Shown piece by piece: positions 48,041 through 57,660 of a stretch of DNA of 64,000 nt. The stretch covers positions 310,001-374,000 of the forward strand of contig NZ_CP012881.1 in the NCBI RefSeq assembly GCF_002224265.1, read 5' to 3'. Positions within the stretch are counted from its first letter, which is position 1; every line of letters starts with the position of its first letter. The notes beneath the pieces were generated by a model, which saw only the letters and a list, made by a program, of their open reading frames with translations, did no database searches and was not told the origin of the DNA. Made by a program: the position numbers and the translations under genes. Source of the stretch: Vibrio vulnificus NBRC 15645 = ATCC 27562. GTDB lineage: Bacteria > Pseudomonadota > Gammaproteobacteria > Enterobacterales > Vibrionaceae.

Positions 48041-48685
48041 CTAGAGAGTCTCGGTATCTAACATTCCGTGGCGAATCGCCAAATGGGTCAACTCTACATC
48101 ACCATTAATCGATAGTTTGCTAAACAAACGATAACGATAGCTGTTGACAGTTTTAGGACTGAGATTTAACTGCTCAGAAATATCTGTCACCTTCTGACCT
48201 TTCGTGATCATCATCATGATCTGAAGCTCGCGCTCAGAGAGATCCTTGAAAGGGTTTTCGGACGCAGGCGAAAACTGGCTTAACGCCATTTGCTGCGCAA
48301 TTTCTGGTGAAATATAACGTTGTCCACTGTGGACAATACGAATTGCATTCACCATTTCATCTGGGCCAGCGCCTTTGGTTAAATAACCAGAAGCCCCCGC
48401 TTGCATCACTTTAGTTGGAAACGGATTTTCCGTATGAACAGTTAAGACGATGATTTTTACGTCAGGATTAACACGCAAAATTTTCTTGGTAGCTTCCAAG
48501 CCGCCAATACCAGGCATGTTCATATCCATTAAAACGACGTCTGCATGATTGCTACGACACCATTTTACCGCATTCTCACCGCTATCAGCTTCTCCTGCTA
48601 CGTTCATTCCACGGACGTCTTCAATAATACGTCGTATCCCTGTGCGAACCAGCTCGTGATCATCTACAAGGAAAACATTGATCAA
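48041..48685 (-). CDS. varA: Response regulator VarA (UvrY/GacA family)
   Basis: The 214-residue two-domain regulator has a receiver domain with the phospho-acceptor aspartate in [10 protein letters not shown] (near residue 54) and a LuxR-type DNA-binding domain ([35 protein letters not shown], about 148-182). With the sensor VarS it drives the CsrB-type small RNAs that free CsrA targets, affecting virulence and quorum sensing in vibrios. It is co-transcribed with uvrC and pgsA, the signature order for this orthologue. Confidence 0.95.
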   Translation of the reverse strand: MINVFLVDDHELVRTGIRRIIEDVRGMNVAGEADSGENAVKWCRSNHADVVLMDMNMPGIGGLEATKKILRVNPDVKIIVLTVHTENPFPTKVMQAGASGYLTKGAGPDEMVNAIRIVHSGQRYISPEIAQQMALSQFSPASENPFKDLSERELQIMMMITKGQKVTDISEQLNLSPKTVNSYRYRLFSKLSINGDVELTHLAIRHGMLDTETL

Positions 48686-49041
48686 ACTTGTATCTCCACA
48701 CTATTAATTGGCTCTGTTCCACATCAAGTGTGGATATCAGTACAGTTGCCTATATTACTGCATTTACTCTGAAAATGCCTTCTATGAATATGTGCCGAAA
48801 CGCAAACTTTAGCAAGGACTTATTGGATACGGTGGCAAATATCGGAAGCCACTTTAACAATTTTGTTTTTAAAAGGAGACACTTACTTCGGGGCAATCGT
48901 CAGGAATTTTATCTCCATCATATTTATCACGGCCTAGGCGTTCAAACTTTAAGCAAACGTGCAAGAAACAACACTTAATTTCGCGCGCTTGAGTGACAAT
49001 TTGCTAACATCAGGGCAGTTGTTCTTAATTGGAATTCGGAT
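48686..49041. other. Intergenic region between varA and polB
   Basis: About 356 bp between divergent genes. A small inverted repeat CCACATCAAGTGTGG lies near 48719-48733, close to varA. The frame at 48688-48978 (96 codons) has no ribosome binding site or family look and I do not call it. I see no LexA box (CTGT-N8-ACAG) before polB. Confidence 0.4.
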
Positions 49042-51411
49042 TTGACCATCACTCACGGTTTTGTCTTGACTCGACATGCACGCGATCGCTTTTCAGGCAC
49101 TCAAATTGAACTGTGGCTCTCAACAGAAGATGGGCCGCACCAATTGCTTATTGATGGTGAAAAACCAGTGTTTTTCATCGATGATAATCAGTGCGAAGAT
49201 GCCCAACGCTTAGCAAACGAGTATCATCCCGATGTTCAAGTGGAATTCAAGCCTCTTCCATTAAAAGACTTCTCACACACCCCTATGGCAGCGTGTTACT
49301 GTCAAACCAATCGAGATGCTTATACCCTCTCATCATTATTTACTCAACACGACATTACGGTGTTGGAGTCAGACATTCGCCTAGCCGATCGCTACTTAAT
49401 GGAACGCTTTATCCGCGGCTCTTTGGCGTTTACTGGTACTTTTAAAACGCAAAATGCCCATGTTCAAGTCACCAATGCCAAGTGTCGGCAAGGGGATTAC
49501 ACGCCAACGCTTAAAGTGGTTTCACTCGATTTAGAGTGCTCAGAAAAAGGGATTCTTTATTCCATCGGTTTAGATAGCCCGATGGATAGCCGAGTGATCA
49601 TGATTGGTGAGCCCGAAGCGGCCGACACACCCATTCAGTGGGTCCAAGATGAAAAACAATTACTGCTTGCTTTAATTGCTTGGTTTGAGCAATTTGACCC
49701 AGATGTTATCGTCGGCTGGAACGTCATTGATTTTGACTTTCGATTACTGCAAAAGCGCGCAGAGTGGCATCAGTTGAAACTGACTCTCGGCCGAGGCAAC
49801 CAAACTAGCTATTTCCGCTCATCGAGCCAAAGCCAACAGGCATTTATTACCATTCCCGGCCGCGTCGTCCTAGATGGCATTGATACGCTTAAAACGGCAA
49901 CGTATCACTTCCGCTCTTGGTCACTCGAATCGGTCTCAAGAGAGCTATTGGGAGAGGGTAAAGCGATTCACAATGTGCACGATCGCATGGCCGAAATTAA
50001 TCACATGTTTCGCCACGACAAGCCTTCCCTCGCGAAATACAACTTACAAGATTGCGTCTTGGTCAATCGTATTTTCGCTCACACTCATCTGCTCGAGTAC
50101 GTGATTGAACGGTCTAAATTAACGGGCGTCGAACTGGATCGTGTCGGGGGCTCTGTGGCGGCCTTTACCAACCTCTACCTACCGCAATTGCATCGCGCAG
50201 GTTACATTGCGCCCAATTTACAGCCTGAGAATTGGGTTGCGAGCCCTGGTGGTTACGTTATGGACTCGCTGCCCGGACTTTACGATTCTGTTTTAGTGCT
50301 CGATTTTAAGAGTCTTTATCCATCGATTATTCGATCGTTTCTGATCGACCCACTTGGGTTAGTTGAAGGGCTTAAATTAGAAAGTGGCAAAGCGCCACAC
50401 CAAGCCGTTCCAGGCTTTCGTGGTGGCCAATTTCATCGCACTAAGCACTTTCTGCCCGAGATGATCGAGACATTGTGGCAAGCTCGAGATGTCGCGAAAC
50501 GCAACAACGACAAGGCCTTCTCTCAAGCAATTAAGATCATCATGAACTCTTTTTATGGGGTACTTGGCTCATCCGGCTGCCGTTTTTTTGATACGCGTTT
50601 AGCCTCAAGCATCACGATGCGCGGGCATGAGATCATGAAGCAGACAAAATTGTTGATTGAACAGCAGGGCTATCAAGTCATTTATGGTGACACGGACTCA
50701 ACCTTTGTTTCGCTCAATGGTCGTTTCGAGCAGCCAGAAGCCGATGCAATTGGTCGCCAATTGGTTAGCCTGATTAACCAATGGTGGAAGCATCATCTTG
50801 AGCAAGAGTTCAATTTAAACTCCATCCTTGAACTTGAGTACGAAACCCACTATCGCAAATTTTTGATGCCAACCATCCGTGGTTCCGAAACCGGCTCGAA
50901 GAAGCGTTATGCAGGGCTGATTCAGAAAGGCCGCGAGGAGCGAATCGTGTTTAAAGGCTTAGAAAGTGCGAGAACGGACTGGACGCCATTGGCACAACGT
51001 TTCCAGCACCAACTCTATATGATGATCTTTCACGACCAAGATCCAACGGACTATGTGCGTGAGATGGTTGAACAAACTCGCGTGGGTGCATTTGATGATG
51101 AGCTGGTCTATCAAAAACGCTTACGCAGAAAACTCAGCGACTATCAGAAAAACGTCCCGCCTCAAGTTCGAGCGGCAAGAATGGCAGACGAAATCAATGA
51201 GCGCTTAGGGCGCCCACTTCAATATCAAAATCGAGCACGTATTGAGTATCTCATTACGCTCAATGGGCCAGAACCCAAGGAATACCAATCGAGCGCGATC
51301 GACTACCAACATTATGTCGATAAACAGCTCAAACCAGTTGCCGATGCCATTCTACCTTTTATTGGTAAAGACTTCTCTCAACTGTCGGATTCACAATTGG
51401 GCCTCTTTTGA
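49042..51411 (+). CDS. polB: DNA polymerase II, TTG start
   Basis: This family B polymerase acts in replication restart and lesion bypass. The 789-residue protein has an N-terminal domain, a 3'-5' exonuclease (SLDLECS, GWNVIDFDFRLL), and the polymerase motifs DFKSLYPSIIRSF, KIIMNSFYGVLG and YGDTDSTFV. Length and motif order match E. coli PolB. The start is TTG at 49042 (MTITHGFVLTRHARD), which aligns with family N-termini; the ribosome binding site (GGA) is weak. Confidence 0.95.
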   Translation: MTITHGFVLTRHARDRFSGTQIELWLSTEDGPHQLLIDGEKPVFFIDDNQCEDAQRLANEYHPDVQVEFKPLPLKDFSHTPMAACYCQTNRDAYTLSSLFTQHDITVLESDIRLADRYLMERFIRGSLAFTGTFKTQNAHVQVTNAKCRQGDYTPTLKVVSLDLECSEKGILYSIGLDSPMDSRVIMIGEPEAADTPIQWVQDEKQLLLALIAWFEQFDPDVIVGWNVIDFDFRLLQKRAEWHQLKLTLGRGNQTSYFRSSSQSQQAFITIPGRVVLDGIDTLKTATYHFRSWSLESVSRELLGEGKAIHNVHDRMAEINHMFRHDKPSLAKYNLQDCVLVNRIFAHTHLLEYVIERSKLTGVELDRVGGSVAAFTNLYLPQLHRAGYIAPNLQPENWVASPGGYVMDSLPGLYDSVLVLDFKSLYPSIIRSFLIDPLGLVEGLKLESGKAPHQAVPGFRGGQFHRTKHFLPEMIETLWQARDVAKRNNDKAFSQAIKIIMNSFYGVLGSSGCRFFDTRLASSITMRGHEIMKQTKLLIEQQGYQVIYGDTDSTFVSLNGRFEQPEADAIGRQLVSLINQWWKHHLEQEFNLNSILELEYETHYRKFLMPTIRGSETGSKKRYAGLIQKGREERIVFKGLESARTDWTPLAQRFQHQLYMMIFHDQDPTDYVREMVEQTRVGAFDDELVYQKRLRRKLSDYQKNVPPQVRAARMADEINERLGRPLQYQNRARIEYLITLNGPEPKEYQSSAIDYQHYVDKQLKPVADAILPFIGKDFSQLSDSQLGLF

Positions 51412-51435
51412 TCTGTTTTCCAGCACAAAGAAGAG

Positions 51436-53538
51436 CTAGATTTTCTCTATCTCCACTATCGGCTTGATATGATTGGCGTTGATGCAGTATTGGATAAATG
51501 AGTTGTGTTGCAGTGAACGGCTGTAATACCAGCCCTGTATCGAGATGTGCTCTTTGGCAGGAATATGGTTCAATTGCTGTTGCGACTCAACGCCTTCAAT
51601 AACCACTTCTAGCCCCAGTTGCTCGGCCACAGAAAGAAGGCTCATGAACACTTTTTTTCCTTTTTCGTTATCAAGTGCCAAAACAAAGGATCGATCGACT
51701 TTAATCGCGTCGACTTCAAATCGATTGAGGTAAGACAACGAGGAGAAACCCGTCCCAAAGTCATCAATATACACCGCCACACCTAATTGATGCAGCAGAT
51801 TAAAAGAACGCGCCAGTACCTGCTCATCCACCAGCAACGTCTCTTCGGTGATTTCAATGTGTACTTGCGACGCGACAGGAGCCAAAATGTATTCCAGCTT
51901 ATCCATATACTCTTTGTCAGCAAGAAAAGCAGGGGTAAGATTGATACTAACAGGCACATACAGGCCAATGCGATTCCACTCTTGAATGTCTTTTGCAACC
52001 GTTTTCAGCACCCAAAGATCCACATCTTTCATCAAGCCCGCTTCTTCGAGCCATGGCAAGAACGTACCGGGATACACCAGCGTACCATCAGGTTCGATAG
52101 CTCGAATTAACGCTTCACAACCAACCACACGACCTGTTTGATGGGAAACTTGCGGTTGATATTCCAGGCAAAACTCTTTGCGGCCAATGTGTTCTAATCG
52201 TTGTTCAACTTCCTGAGCACGGCGAGCGCGATCATTTGCAGTCGCAATGGGGTCATCTTTCAAGGTGTCCGCTTCTTCTCTGCGTCTCACGTACACCGTA
52301 TCAAGGAAATCAATTTTGATTTCGCGATTGCTGTACAACCGATTGAGGTTTCTCACCGATGGATAGTAAATCACTACACCAACGGCAATGTTAAAGAGTT
52401 GCAGTAGCACCCCACCCCAGTCACCAGATGTTGCTAACCACGCGTTAATAATAATTGGCGCATTAAAAGGCACACTCGCGCTTGGCACGTCGATAACGCC
52501 GATTTCAATCGCAAGCAAGGTCGTCACCACGTGCACCGCCGGTGTTAAAAAAAACGGTAAAAACATACGAGGATTCAAGATAATGGGCAGACCAAACAGC
52601 AAAATTTCATTGACGTTAATTAAGCCAATAGGGATAGAGGCGATCGCTATTAATTTGAGACTTTTCTGCTTCGCAAATAATAACATGGCGACGACTAATG
52701 ACAGTGTTGCTCCGCTTCCTCCAATGAAGACAAAAGTCCCCATCATGGAAAGGTTCATCGCATAATGCCCTTCACCTCCGGCGACAAAGGTGGAATAGTT
52801 CAACGAACTTGCTTGCTGTAACAGCTCAACCAGTGGCAACAGTGCGTAGTAACCGTGAACACCAAGGAACCACAGCAGCGAGTTCATCGCGGCGAAGGCG
52901 ATACCAAACTCATACGGCTCATTGGCATAATCGAGTTGTACTAATTTCAACCCATCACCAAAGCTGAACATGCTGAATATTAAGTAATTAATAGCGACGA
53001 CAATAAACGCGGTAAGCAGTGCTGGTAAAACAAGGTTCAACGACTCTTTGACCAGCTTCCCCCCACTGTCGGAGTTAGTAATGCGCAATTGAGGTACGTG
53101 CAGCAAATGCGCCAAGATAGGAATAGCGTACAGCGGCGTCACAATCGCAATGACGATGTGAAACATTTTCAACGTGTCATCAGCGGGTACCACGTGACCC
53201 ACAATAAGGAGAAAAATAATGGAAAGCAGGGCCATCGGTGGGCGAGCCAATTTCCATTGCATCGCCAGCACATAAGAGATGGTAGCCGTCATAAGATAGG
53301 GGAAAAACGCCGCAATCGCGTTATGCACATCGTAAAGGGCATTGATCCAGCCACTGCGACCACCGCCAACAAACTCCCCCATACTGGCGAAGAACAGCGC
53401 AAAAGCCGATAACATCAAACAGGGAATCAGCCAAATCATCCCTTCGCGAATTGCCTGTAATGATGGGGCAAGTCGTTTGCTCACCTTCTTCAAATTGATG
53501 CCAACGACCGTCCACGACAAGCTTGCCTGCTTTTCCAT
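51436..53538 (-). CDS. PTS EIIC-like membrane domain fused to an EAL c-di-GMP phosphodiesterase
   Basis: The 700-residue fusion has about ten membrane helices of the lactose/cellobiose PTS EIIC type at residues 1-400 (for example GVHGYYALLPLVELLQQAS, FGLPIILNPRMFLPFFLTPAV). An EAL domain follows at about 445-690: CEALIR, SINLTPAFL, HIEITEE, YIDDFGTGFSSLSYL, DAIKVDRSFV, VIEGVES and SIQGWYYS. All metal and catalytic residues seen in active EAL enzymes are present, so it likely hydrolyses c-di-GMP. No EIIA or EIIB gene is adjacent, so the EIIC part is probably a sugar or PTS-state sensor. AGGA ribosome binding site 7 bp before the ATG. Confidence 0.92.
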   Translation of the reverse strand: MEKQASLSWTVVGINLKKVSKRLAPSLQAIREGMIWLIPCLMLSAFALFFASMGEFVGGGRSGWINALYDVHNAIAAFFPYLMTATISYVLAMQWKLARPPMALLSIIFLLIVGHVVPADDTLKMFHIVIAIVTPLYAIPILAHLLHVPQLRITNSDSGGKLVKESLNLVLPALLTAFIVVAINYLIFSMFSFGDGLKLVQLDYANEPYEFGIAFAAMNSLLWFLGVHGYYALLPLVELLQQASSLNYSTFVAGGEGHYAMNLSMMGTFVFIGGSGATLSLVVAMLLFAKQKSLKLIAIASIPIGLINVNEILLFGLPIILNPRMFLPFFLTPAVHVVTTLLAIEIGVIDVPSASVPFNAPIIINAWLATSGDWGGVLLQLFNIAVGVVIYYPSVRNLNRLYSNREIKIDFLDTVYVRRREEADTLKDDPIATANDRARRAQEVEQRLEHIGRKEFCLEYQPQVSHQTGRVVGCEALIRAIEPDGTLVYPGTFLPWLEEAGLMKDVDLWVLKTVAKDIQEWNRIGLYVPVSINLTPAFLADKEYMDKLEYILAPVASQVHIEITEETLLVDEQVLARSFNLLHQLGVAVYIDDFGTGFSSLSYLNRFEVDAIKVDRSFVLALDNEKGKKVFMSLLSVAEQLGLEVVIEGVESQQQLNHIPAKEHISIQGWYYSRSLQHNSFIQYCINANHIKPIVEIEKI

Positions 53539-53636
53539 GTGCTGATCCTGTAATCGCCTTCACCTTTTAAAGTTAGCACAGAACAGCGGATAGACTACAT
53601 TAGCACTCGCTAAATTAAAGATTGAGAACGGTATGA

Positions 53637-54404
53637 TTACCCGATTTTAAATTCCGTTTTTTGATATTGCTTCACTAGCCACTCACCAAACCCATCCAAT
53701 AGCCCTACAACCGAACGCTTGGGAATGGCTTGACCCGTCAACAATATCGTTAGACGACGAATCTCGACTTCTTTTTCTGGATGGTATTGAAGGAACTGGC
53801 GGCCACACTCTATTGGGTCGTCGTACCAATGCTGATCTTTGTACATCACCAATGAATAGCTTGCCCGCAAAAGTTTTTTAGCGATGACCTTTTGCGGTTC
53901 AATTTGTTGCTCAACGGAAGTCGCGCGAGCAATTTTGTTACGATATACGGCAAGCCAATCCTCGACATCCATATTCCAATGCTTAGCGATTTCCCAACTA
54001 GGAACATATTCACCAAAACACTCCGCAAGATCACTGCCATACACACAGACACAGCAGTGTTTGAGCATGAAGCCCCAAGTAAAAAGACTGTCTAAAGAAG
54101 CTATATCTCGTACTTCCGCCGTTTTTACCGCCACTCCGATCACTTGGGGAAAACTTTTTTGCACACGCCATTTCAAGGTGTTAAATACCGTGGCTCTTTG
54201 CTCGGTAAATGGACGATGGGTAACCACAACAATATCGAGATTCGACTTGCCTTCCTGCGCCGTCTTCCTAGCGACACTGCCATAAACATAGACACTGTGG
54301 AGGTTGTCTCCCAAGCCACTTTTTAGGCACATCAATACATCTTTGATAACTGGCTCAAATTTCGCTTGGAAAGGTTGTTTGGGATCGATAACAGGTAGAG
54401 TCAT
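53637..54404 (-). CDS. Nucleotidyltransferase-domain protein
   Basis: The 255-residue protein has a polymerase-beta-type minimal nucleotidyltransferase domain at the N-terminus: SVYVYGSVARKTAQEGKSNLDIVVVT, with the GS motif and a following acidic pair, of which only one Asp is in the usual DxD position (NLDIVV). The rest is helical (about 110-250) and may be a HEPN-like or substrate-binding region (KKLLRASYSLVMYKDQHWY). It could modify a small molecule such as an aminoglycoside, or a protein or RNA. There is no adjacent antitoxin-like gene. Exact role unknown. Confidence 0.75.
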   Translation of the reverse strand: MTLPVIDPKQPFQAKFEPVIKDVLMCLKSGLGDNLHSVYVYGSVARKTAQEGKSNLDIVVVTHRPFTEQRATVFNTLKWRVQKSFPQVIGVAVKTAEVRDIASLDSLFTWGFMLKHCCVCVYGSDLAECFGEYVPSWEIAKHWNMDVEDWLAVYRNKIARATSVEQQIEPQKVIAKKLLRASYSLVMYKDQHWYDDPIECGRQFLQYHPEKEVEIRRLTILLTGQAIPKRSVVGLLDGFGEWLVKQYQKTEFKIG

Positions 54405-54636
54405 TAATCGGATACGAAGTTGATAATTCTAAGAAACGCCCAATCTTCGCTTAGCTTACACGAGGAATCAAGCCTTGAGTGCGCAACTGATCTCGGTCGT
54501 CGCGACATTCAGATACAAGAGTAAGACTTTGGTACGCAAATAGACAAGTTATTCGATTCCAGTACTCGCAAGTTACGCAGAGTTGAGTATATAATTCGGC
54601 GATTTTGATCAACCCTAAAACGCGATAGGAACTGAT

Positions 54637-55203
54637 ATGCCAAAGGCAAGTGAAATTAAAAAAGGTTTTGCAATTGAATCTAACGGCAAAACCCTTCTGG
54701 TTAAAGATATCGAAGTAACAACTCCAGGTGGCCGTGGTGGTTCTAAGATCTACAAAATGCGTTGTACCGATCTAGCAACTGGCGCTCGCGTCGAAGAACG
54801 TTACAAATCAGACGACGTTCTAGAAACTGTAGAAATGAACAAGAAAGCCGTTTCATTCTCTTACATCGATGGCGATGACTACATCTTCATGGATAACGCA
54901 GACTACTCTCAATACGTTTTCAAACACGCTGACGTTGAAGATGATCTGCTGTTCATCAACGAAGATACTCAAGGTATCCACGTTATCCTAGTTAACGGTG
55001 AATCAGTAGGCCTAGAGCTTCCTTCATCTGTTGAACTTGTGATTGAAGAGACCGATCCATCAATCAAAGGCGCTTCTGCATCTGCTCGTACTAAACCTGC
55101 TCGCCTATCAACTGGCTTAGTAGTACAAGTACCTGAGTACATTGCAACAGGTGATCGCGTGATCATCAATACGGCAGAACGTAAGTACATGAGCCGAGCG
55201 TAA
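54637..55203 (+). CDS. yeiP: Elongation factor P-like protein YeiP
   Basis: The 188-residue three-domain protein resembles EF-P (KOW-like domain I, OB domains II and III). In the loop where EF-P carries its modified lysine (PGKGQ in E. coli), this protein has TPGGRGGSKIYKM, the pattern of YeiP. YeiP helps ribosomes through difficult motifs; its exact specificity is less known. An AGGAACTG ribosome binding site precedes it, and it is followed at 2 bp by yciU. Confidence 0.94.
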   Translation: MPKASEIKKGFAIESNGKTLLVKDIEVTTPGGRGGSKIYKMRCTDLATGARVEERYKSDDVLETVEMNKKAVSFSYIDGDDYIFMDNADYSQYVFKHADVEDDLLFINEDTQGIHVILVNGESVGLELPSSVELVIEETDPSIKGASASARTKPARLSTGLVVQVPEYIATGDRVIINTAERKYMSRA

Positions 55204-55205
55204 GC

Positions 55206-55526
55206 ATGGCTGATTTAATCTCTTACGATGATGCGATAGACGCGGCTTACGACATTTTTCTCGAAATGGCGCCTGATAATCTAGAGCCAGTCGATGTCAT
55301 TCTGTTTACTGCACAATTTGATGATCGTGGCGCTGCTGAGCTGGTTGATATCAACGATGATTGGGCTGGTCACGTTGGCTTTGACGTTGACAAAGAGATC
55401 TACGCAGAAGTTCGCATTGGTCTCGTTAATGAAGAAAATGATGTCCTAGACGATGTGTTTGCTCGCATGCTGATTAGCCGCGATCCAGACCAAAAGTTCT
55501 GTCACATTCTCTGGAAACGAGATTAA
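55206..55526 (+). CDS. yciU: YciU/HI1450-type acidic protein (DUF440)
   Basis: The 106-residue very acidic protein has conserved DDAIDAAYDIFLEMAPDNL and DPDQKFCHILWKRD. HI1450 of this family resembles a double-stranded DNA mimic. The start is 2 bp after the yeiP stop, so translation is coupled. A good terminator follows. Function remains unproven. Confidence 0.9.
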   Translation: MADLISYDDAIDAAYDIFLEMAPDNLEPVDVILFTAQFDDRGAAELVDINDDWAGHVGFDVDKEIYAEVRIGLVNEENDVLDDVFARMLISRDPDQKFCHILWKRD

Positions 55527-55533
55527 GAAACAA

Positions 55534-55561
55534 AAAAGGCTTGCCAATGGCAAGCCTTTTC
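55534..55561. terminator. Bidirectional terminator between yciU and rluB
   Basis: The stem AAAGGCTTGCC / GGCAAGCCTTT with loop AAT is flanked by A and T runs. Confidence 0.9.
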
Positions 55562-55577
55562 ATTTCTGCTCGTTCTC

Positions 55578-56540
55578 TTAGCGCTGTGGCTTAGAGCGGC
55601 TACCCGCTTGGTTGCGGCTATTGGTTTTGTTTGTTTGACCATCGGCCTTACTTGGCTTGCGTCGTGCCGCATTGTTGCTGCGACCTTTTGGCGTACTCAC
55701 GCGCTCTTCATGACGTTTTACCGCGCGGCGAATCTTCTGACTACGGGCACGGTCACGCTTACGTGATGAGTTATTCAACTCAATCATGGTCTCTTTCTCT
55801 GGACGAAGCTCTACCAACTCGCGTAGGTAGTTCACATCTTTCAGCTCAAGCTCCATCCAACCACCACGTGGCAGTTTCTTATCAAGATAAATGTCACCAT
55901 AACGTACACGTTTTAAACGGCTTACTGTGCAATCCTGAGATTCCCAAAGACGACGAACCTCACGGTTACGACCTTCATTGATCACAACATAAAACGTATG
56001 GTTCATACCTTCACCGCCAGTATAAACCACGTCTTCAAAGCGAGCTAAACCATCATCGAGCTCAACGCCGTTAACGAGGTTACGTACCTTGTGCTCATTC
56101 ACTTCGCCAAACACGCGAACTAGGTACTCACGTTCAACTTGACGACTTGGGTGCATTAGTCGGTTTGCCAACTCACCATCAGTGGTAAAAAGCAACAAAC
56201 CAGAGGTATTCGCATCAAGACGACCAACAGAGATCCAGCGAGAGCCACGGATTTTTGGTAGACGATCAAAAACAGTACGGCGACCTTCTGGGTCGTGACG
56301 CGTACAGAGCTCACCTTCAGGTTTGTAGTATGCCAACACTCGGCAAATCACCTCTTCCTGAGCTTTCACGGACACAACGTGACCATCGATGCGCACTACT
56401 GCTTGCTCATCTTCTAGTCGTTCGCCCAGTTTCGCGACGATACCGTTCACACTCACACGTCCTGATTTGATTAATGCTTCCAATTCACGACGTGAGCCAT
56501 GACCAGCTCGTGCCAAAACTTTCTGTAATTTTTCGTTCAT
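55578..56540 (-). CDS. rluB: 23S rRNA pseudouridine synthase B (site 2605)
   Basis: The 320-residue protein has an N-terminal S4 domain ([30 protein letters not shown]) and a RsuA-type catalytic domain with the aspartate in [14 protein letters not shown] near residue 105. A basic, low-complexity tail (about 255-320, [13 protein letters not shown]) follows, longer than the catalytic core needs and typical of RluB. It is convergent with yciU. Confidence 0.94.
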   Translation of the reverse strand: MNEKLQKVLARAGHGSRRELEALIKSGRVSVNGIVAKLGERLEDEQAVVRIDGHVVSVKAQEEVICRVLAYYKPEGELCTRHDPEGRRTVFDRLPKIRGSRWISVGRLDANTSGLLLFTTDGELANRLMHPSRQVEREYLVRVFGEVNEHKVRNLVNGVELDDGLARFEDVVYTGGEGMNHTFYVVINEGRNREVRRLWESQDCTVSRLKRVRYGDIYLDKKLPRGGWMELELKDVNYLRELVELRPEKETMIELNNSSRKRDRARSQKIRRAVKRHEERVSTPKGRSNNAARRKPSKADGQTNKTNSRNQAGSRSKPQR

Positions 56541-56875
56541 TTATCTACCTAAATTGTCGTCTTCTCAGACGTCTTAGTCTTACCAAGCTAGACCCGTTTA
56601 CAATGTCTACCCGATGCTCGGAATCGGGGCGCCGATTATACGGGAAAATTTCATTCAATGTAAGATCTCCCCTTCGACGAGCTGTGGAAAACTGCGCATA
56701 TCCATCCGTGATATCGAGTCAGTTAACCATCTAAGAGTATTAGAAATACCATACTCCACCACCACCAATTTCCTACTTTGGTTCATGGGTCTACTTTTCG
56801 GACACTGATAAAATTATCAAGCAATTTTATGTAACGCTTGCAGTCAATATCATCACAAAACAAAAGGAATAATCT
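56541..56875. other. Intergenic region between rluB and the RTX gene
   Basis: About 335 bp with no credible gene. The part near 56820-56875 is AT-rich and should hold the RTX promoter; an AAAAGGAA ribosome binding site precedes the ATG. The frames at 56474-56734 and 56614-56808 have no ribosome binding site or family features. Confidence 0.4.
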
Positions 56876-57586
56876 ATGTCTGGAACAACGGTTGATTTGA
56901 ACTGGATATTTGGTACCGCACAAGACGACGATCTGAAAGGCACCGTAGGATCGGAAACCACTGATATATTCTTTGGCTTTGGAGGCGACGATAAGTTCGT
57001 CGGCTTCGGGGGAAACGACTATATTTTTGGCGGATGGGGTAACGATACCCTGCTAGGCGGTCGTGGCAATGATTTCATTTCCGGCGGCTCAGGAAATGAC
57101 TTTCTCTCCGGTGGTTTAGGTAATGATACCCTCTTTGGTGGAAGCGGTGACGACATCATTTATGACTACGAAGGGAATAACTTTCTCAGCGGCGGCTGGG
57201 GTAATGACACGCTGGTCGTAGGACACGGCGATTCAATGCTCAGCGGTGGTTGCGGAAAGGATACCTTTGTTCTCACCAACCATTTGCCGATCAACGTACA
57301 CGATCAACAAGTGCCAGTGAATGACATTGAAGTCAAAGCCGAGATCCTCGACTTTAATCTGTGCTACGACAAAATTTCGTTCAATATCGGCAAAGATACC
57401 GATGGAGATGGTATTCGTGACACCTTCCTTCAGTCACGAGATGATCTTGATCTCTCGTTCAATCAATGGGGAGACGCTGTATTCTCCAGCGAAGAATGGG
57501 GAGTCGAACTCACTCTCACAGGCGTTTCTCAATACGATATGAATTGGATTGACCATTACGGTATTGAGCTGTTTGATTTTGCTTGA
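56876..57586 (+). CDS. Small stand-alone RTX calcium-binding protein
   Basis: The 236-residue protein has an N-terminal stretch of about 33 residues, then eleven tandem RTX nonapeptides (GGxGxDxUx) at about residues 34-132, of which numbers 8 (DYEGNNFLS) and 10 (VGHGDSMLS) are degenerate. A non-repeat region of about 100 residues follows, ending [11 protein letters not shown]. The repeats bind calcium and fold into a beta-roll. There is no catalytic domain, no Sec signal and no type I secretion genes nearby. The acidic, aromatic C-terminus could be a type I secretion signal. Asp- and Gly-rich composition sets it apart from its neighbours. Confidence 0.85.
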   Translation: MSGTTVDLNWIFGTAQDDDLKGTVGSETTDIFFGFGGDDKFVGFGGNDYIFGGWGNDTLLGGRGNDFISGGSGNDFLSGGLGNDTLFGGSGDDIIYDYEGNNFLSGGWGNDTLVVGHGDSMLSGGCGKDTFVLTNHLPINVHDQQVPVNDIEVKAEILDFNLCYDKISFNIGKDTDGDGIRDTFLQSRDDLDLSFNQWGDAVFSSEEWGVELTLTGVSQYDMNWIDHYGIELFDFA

Positions 57587-57611
57587 TACGTGCGAGTATC
57601 GTCGCTTAAAA

Positions 57612-57636
57612 CAAAGGGAAGCTAAGCTTCCCTTTG
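57612..57636. terminator. Possible bidirectional terminator after the RTX gene
   Basis: A perfect 11-bp stem CAAAGGGAAGC / GCTTCCCTTTG with loop TAA lies between convergent genes. There is no long T run, so its strength is uncertain. Confidence 0.5.
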
Positions 57637-57660
57637 AACTATACGTCATCGCTAACATCA

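Noticed and set aside
48688..48978. 96-codon frame between varA and polB
   Set aside because: No ribosome binding site, no recognisable family, mixed hydrophobic and basic composition typical of chance frames.
48980..49041. LexA box before polB as in E. coli
   Set aside because: No CTGT-N8-ACAG match in the upstream sequence.
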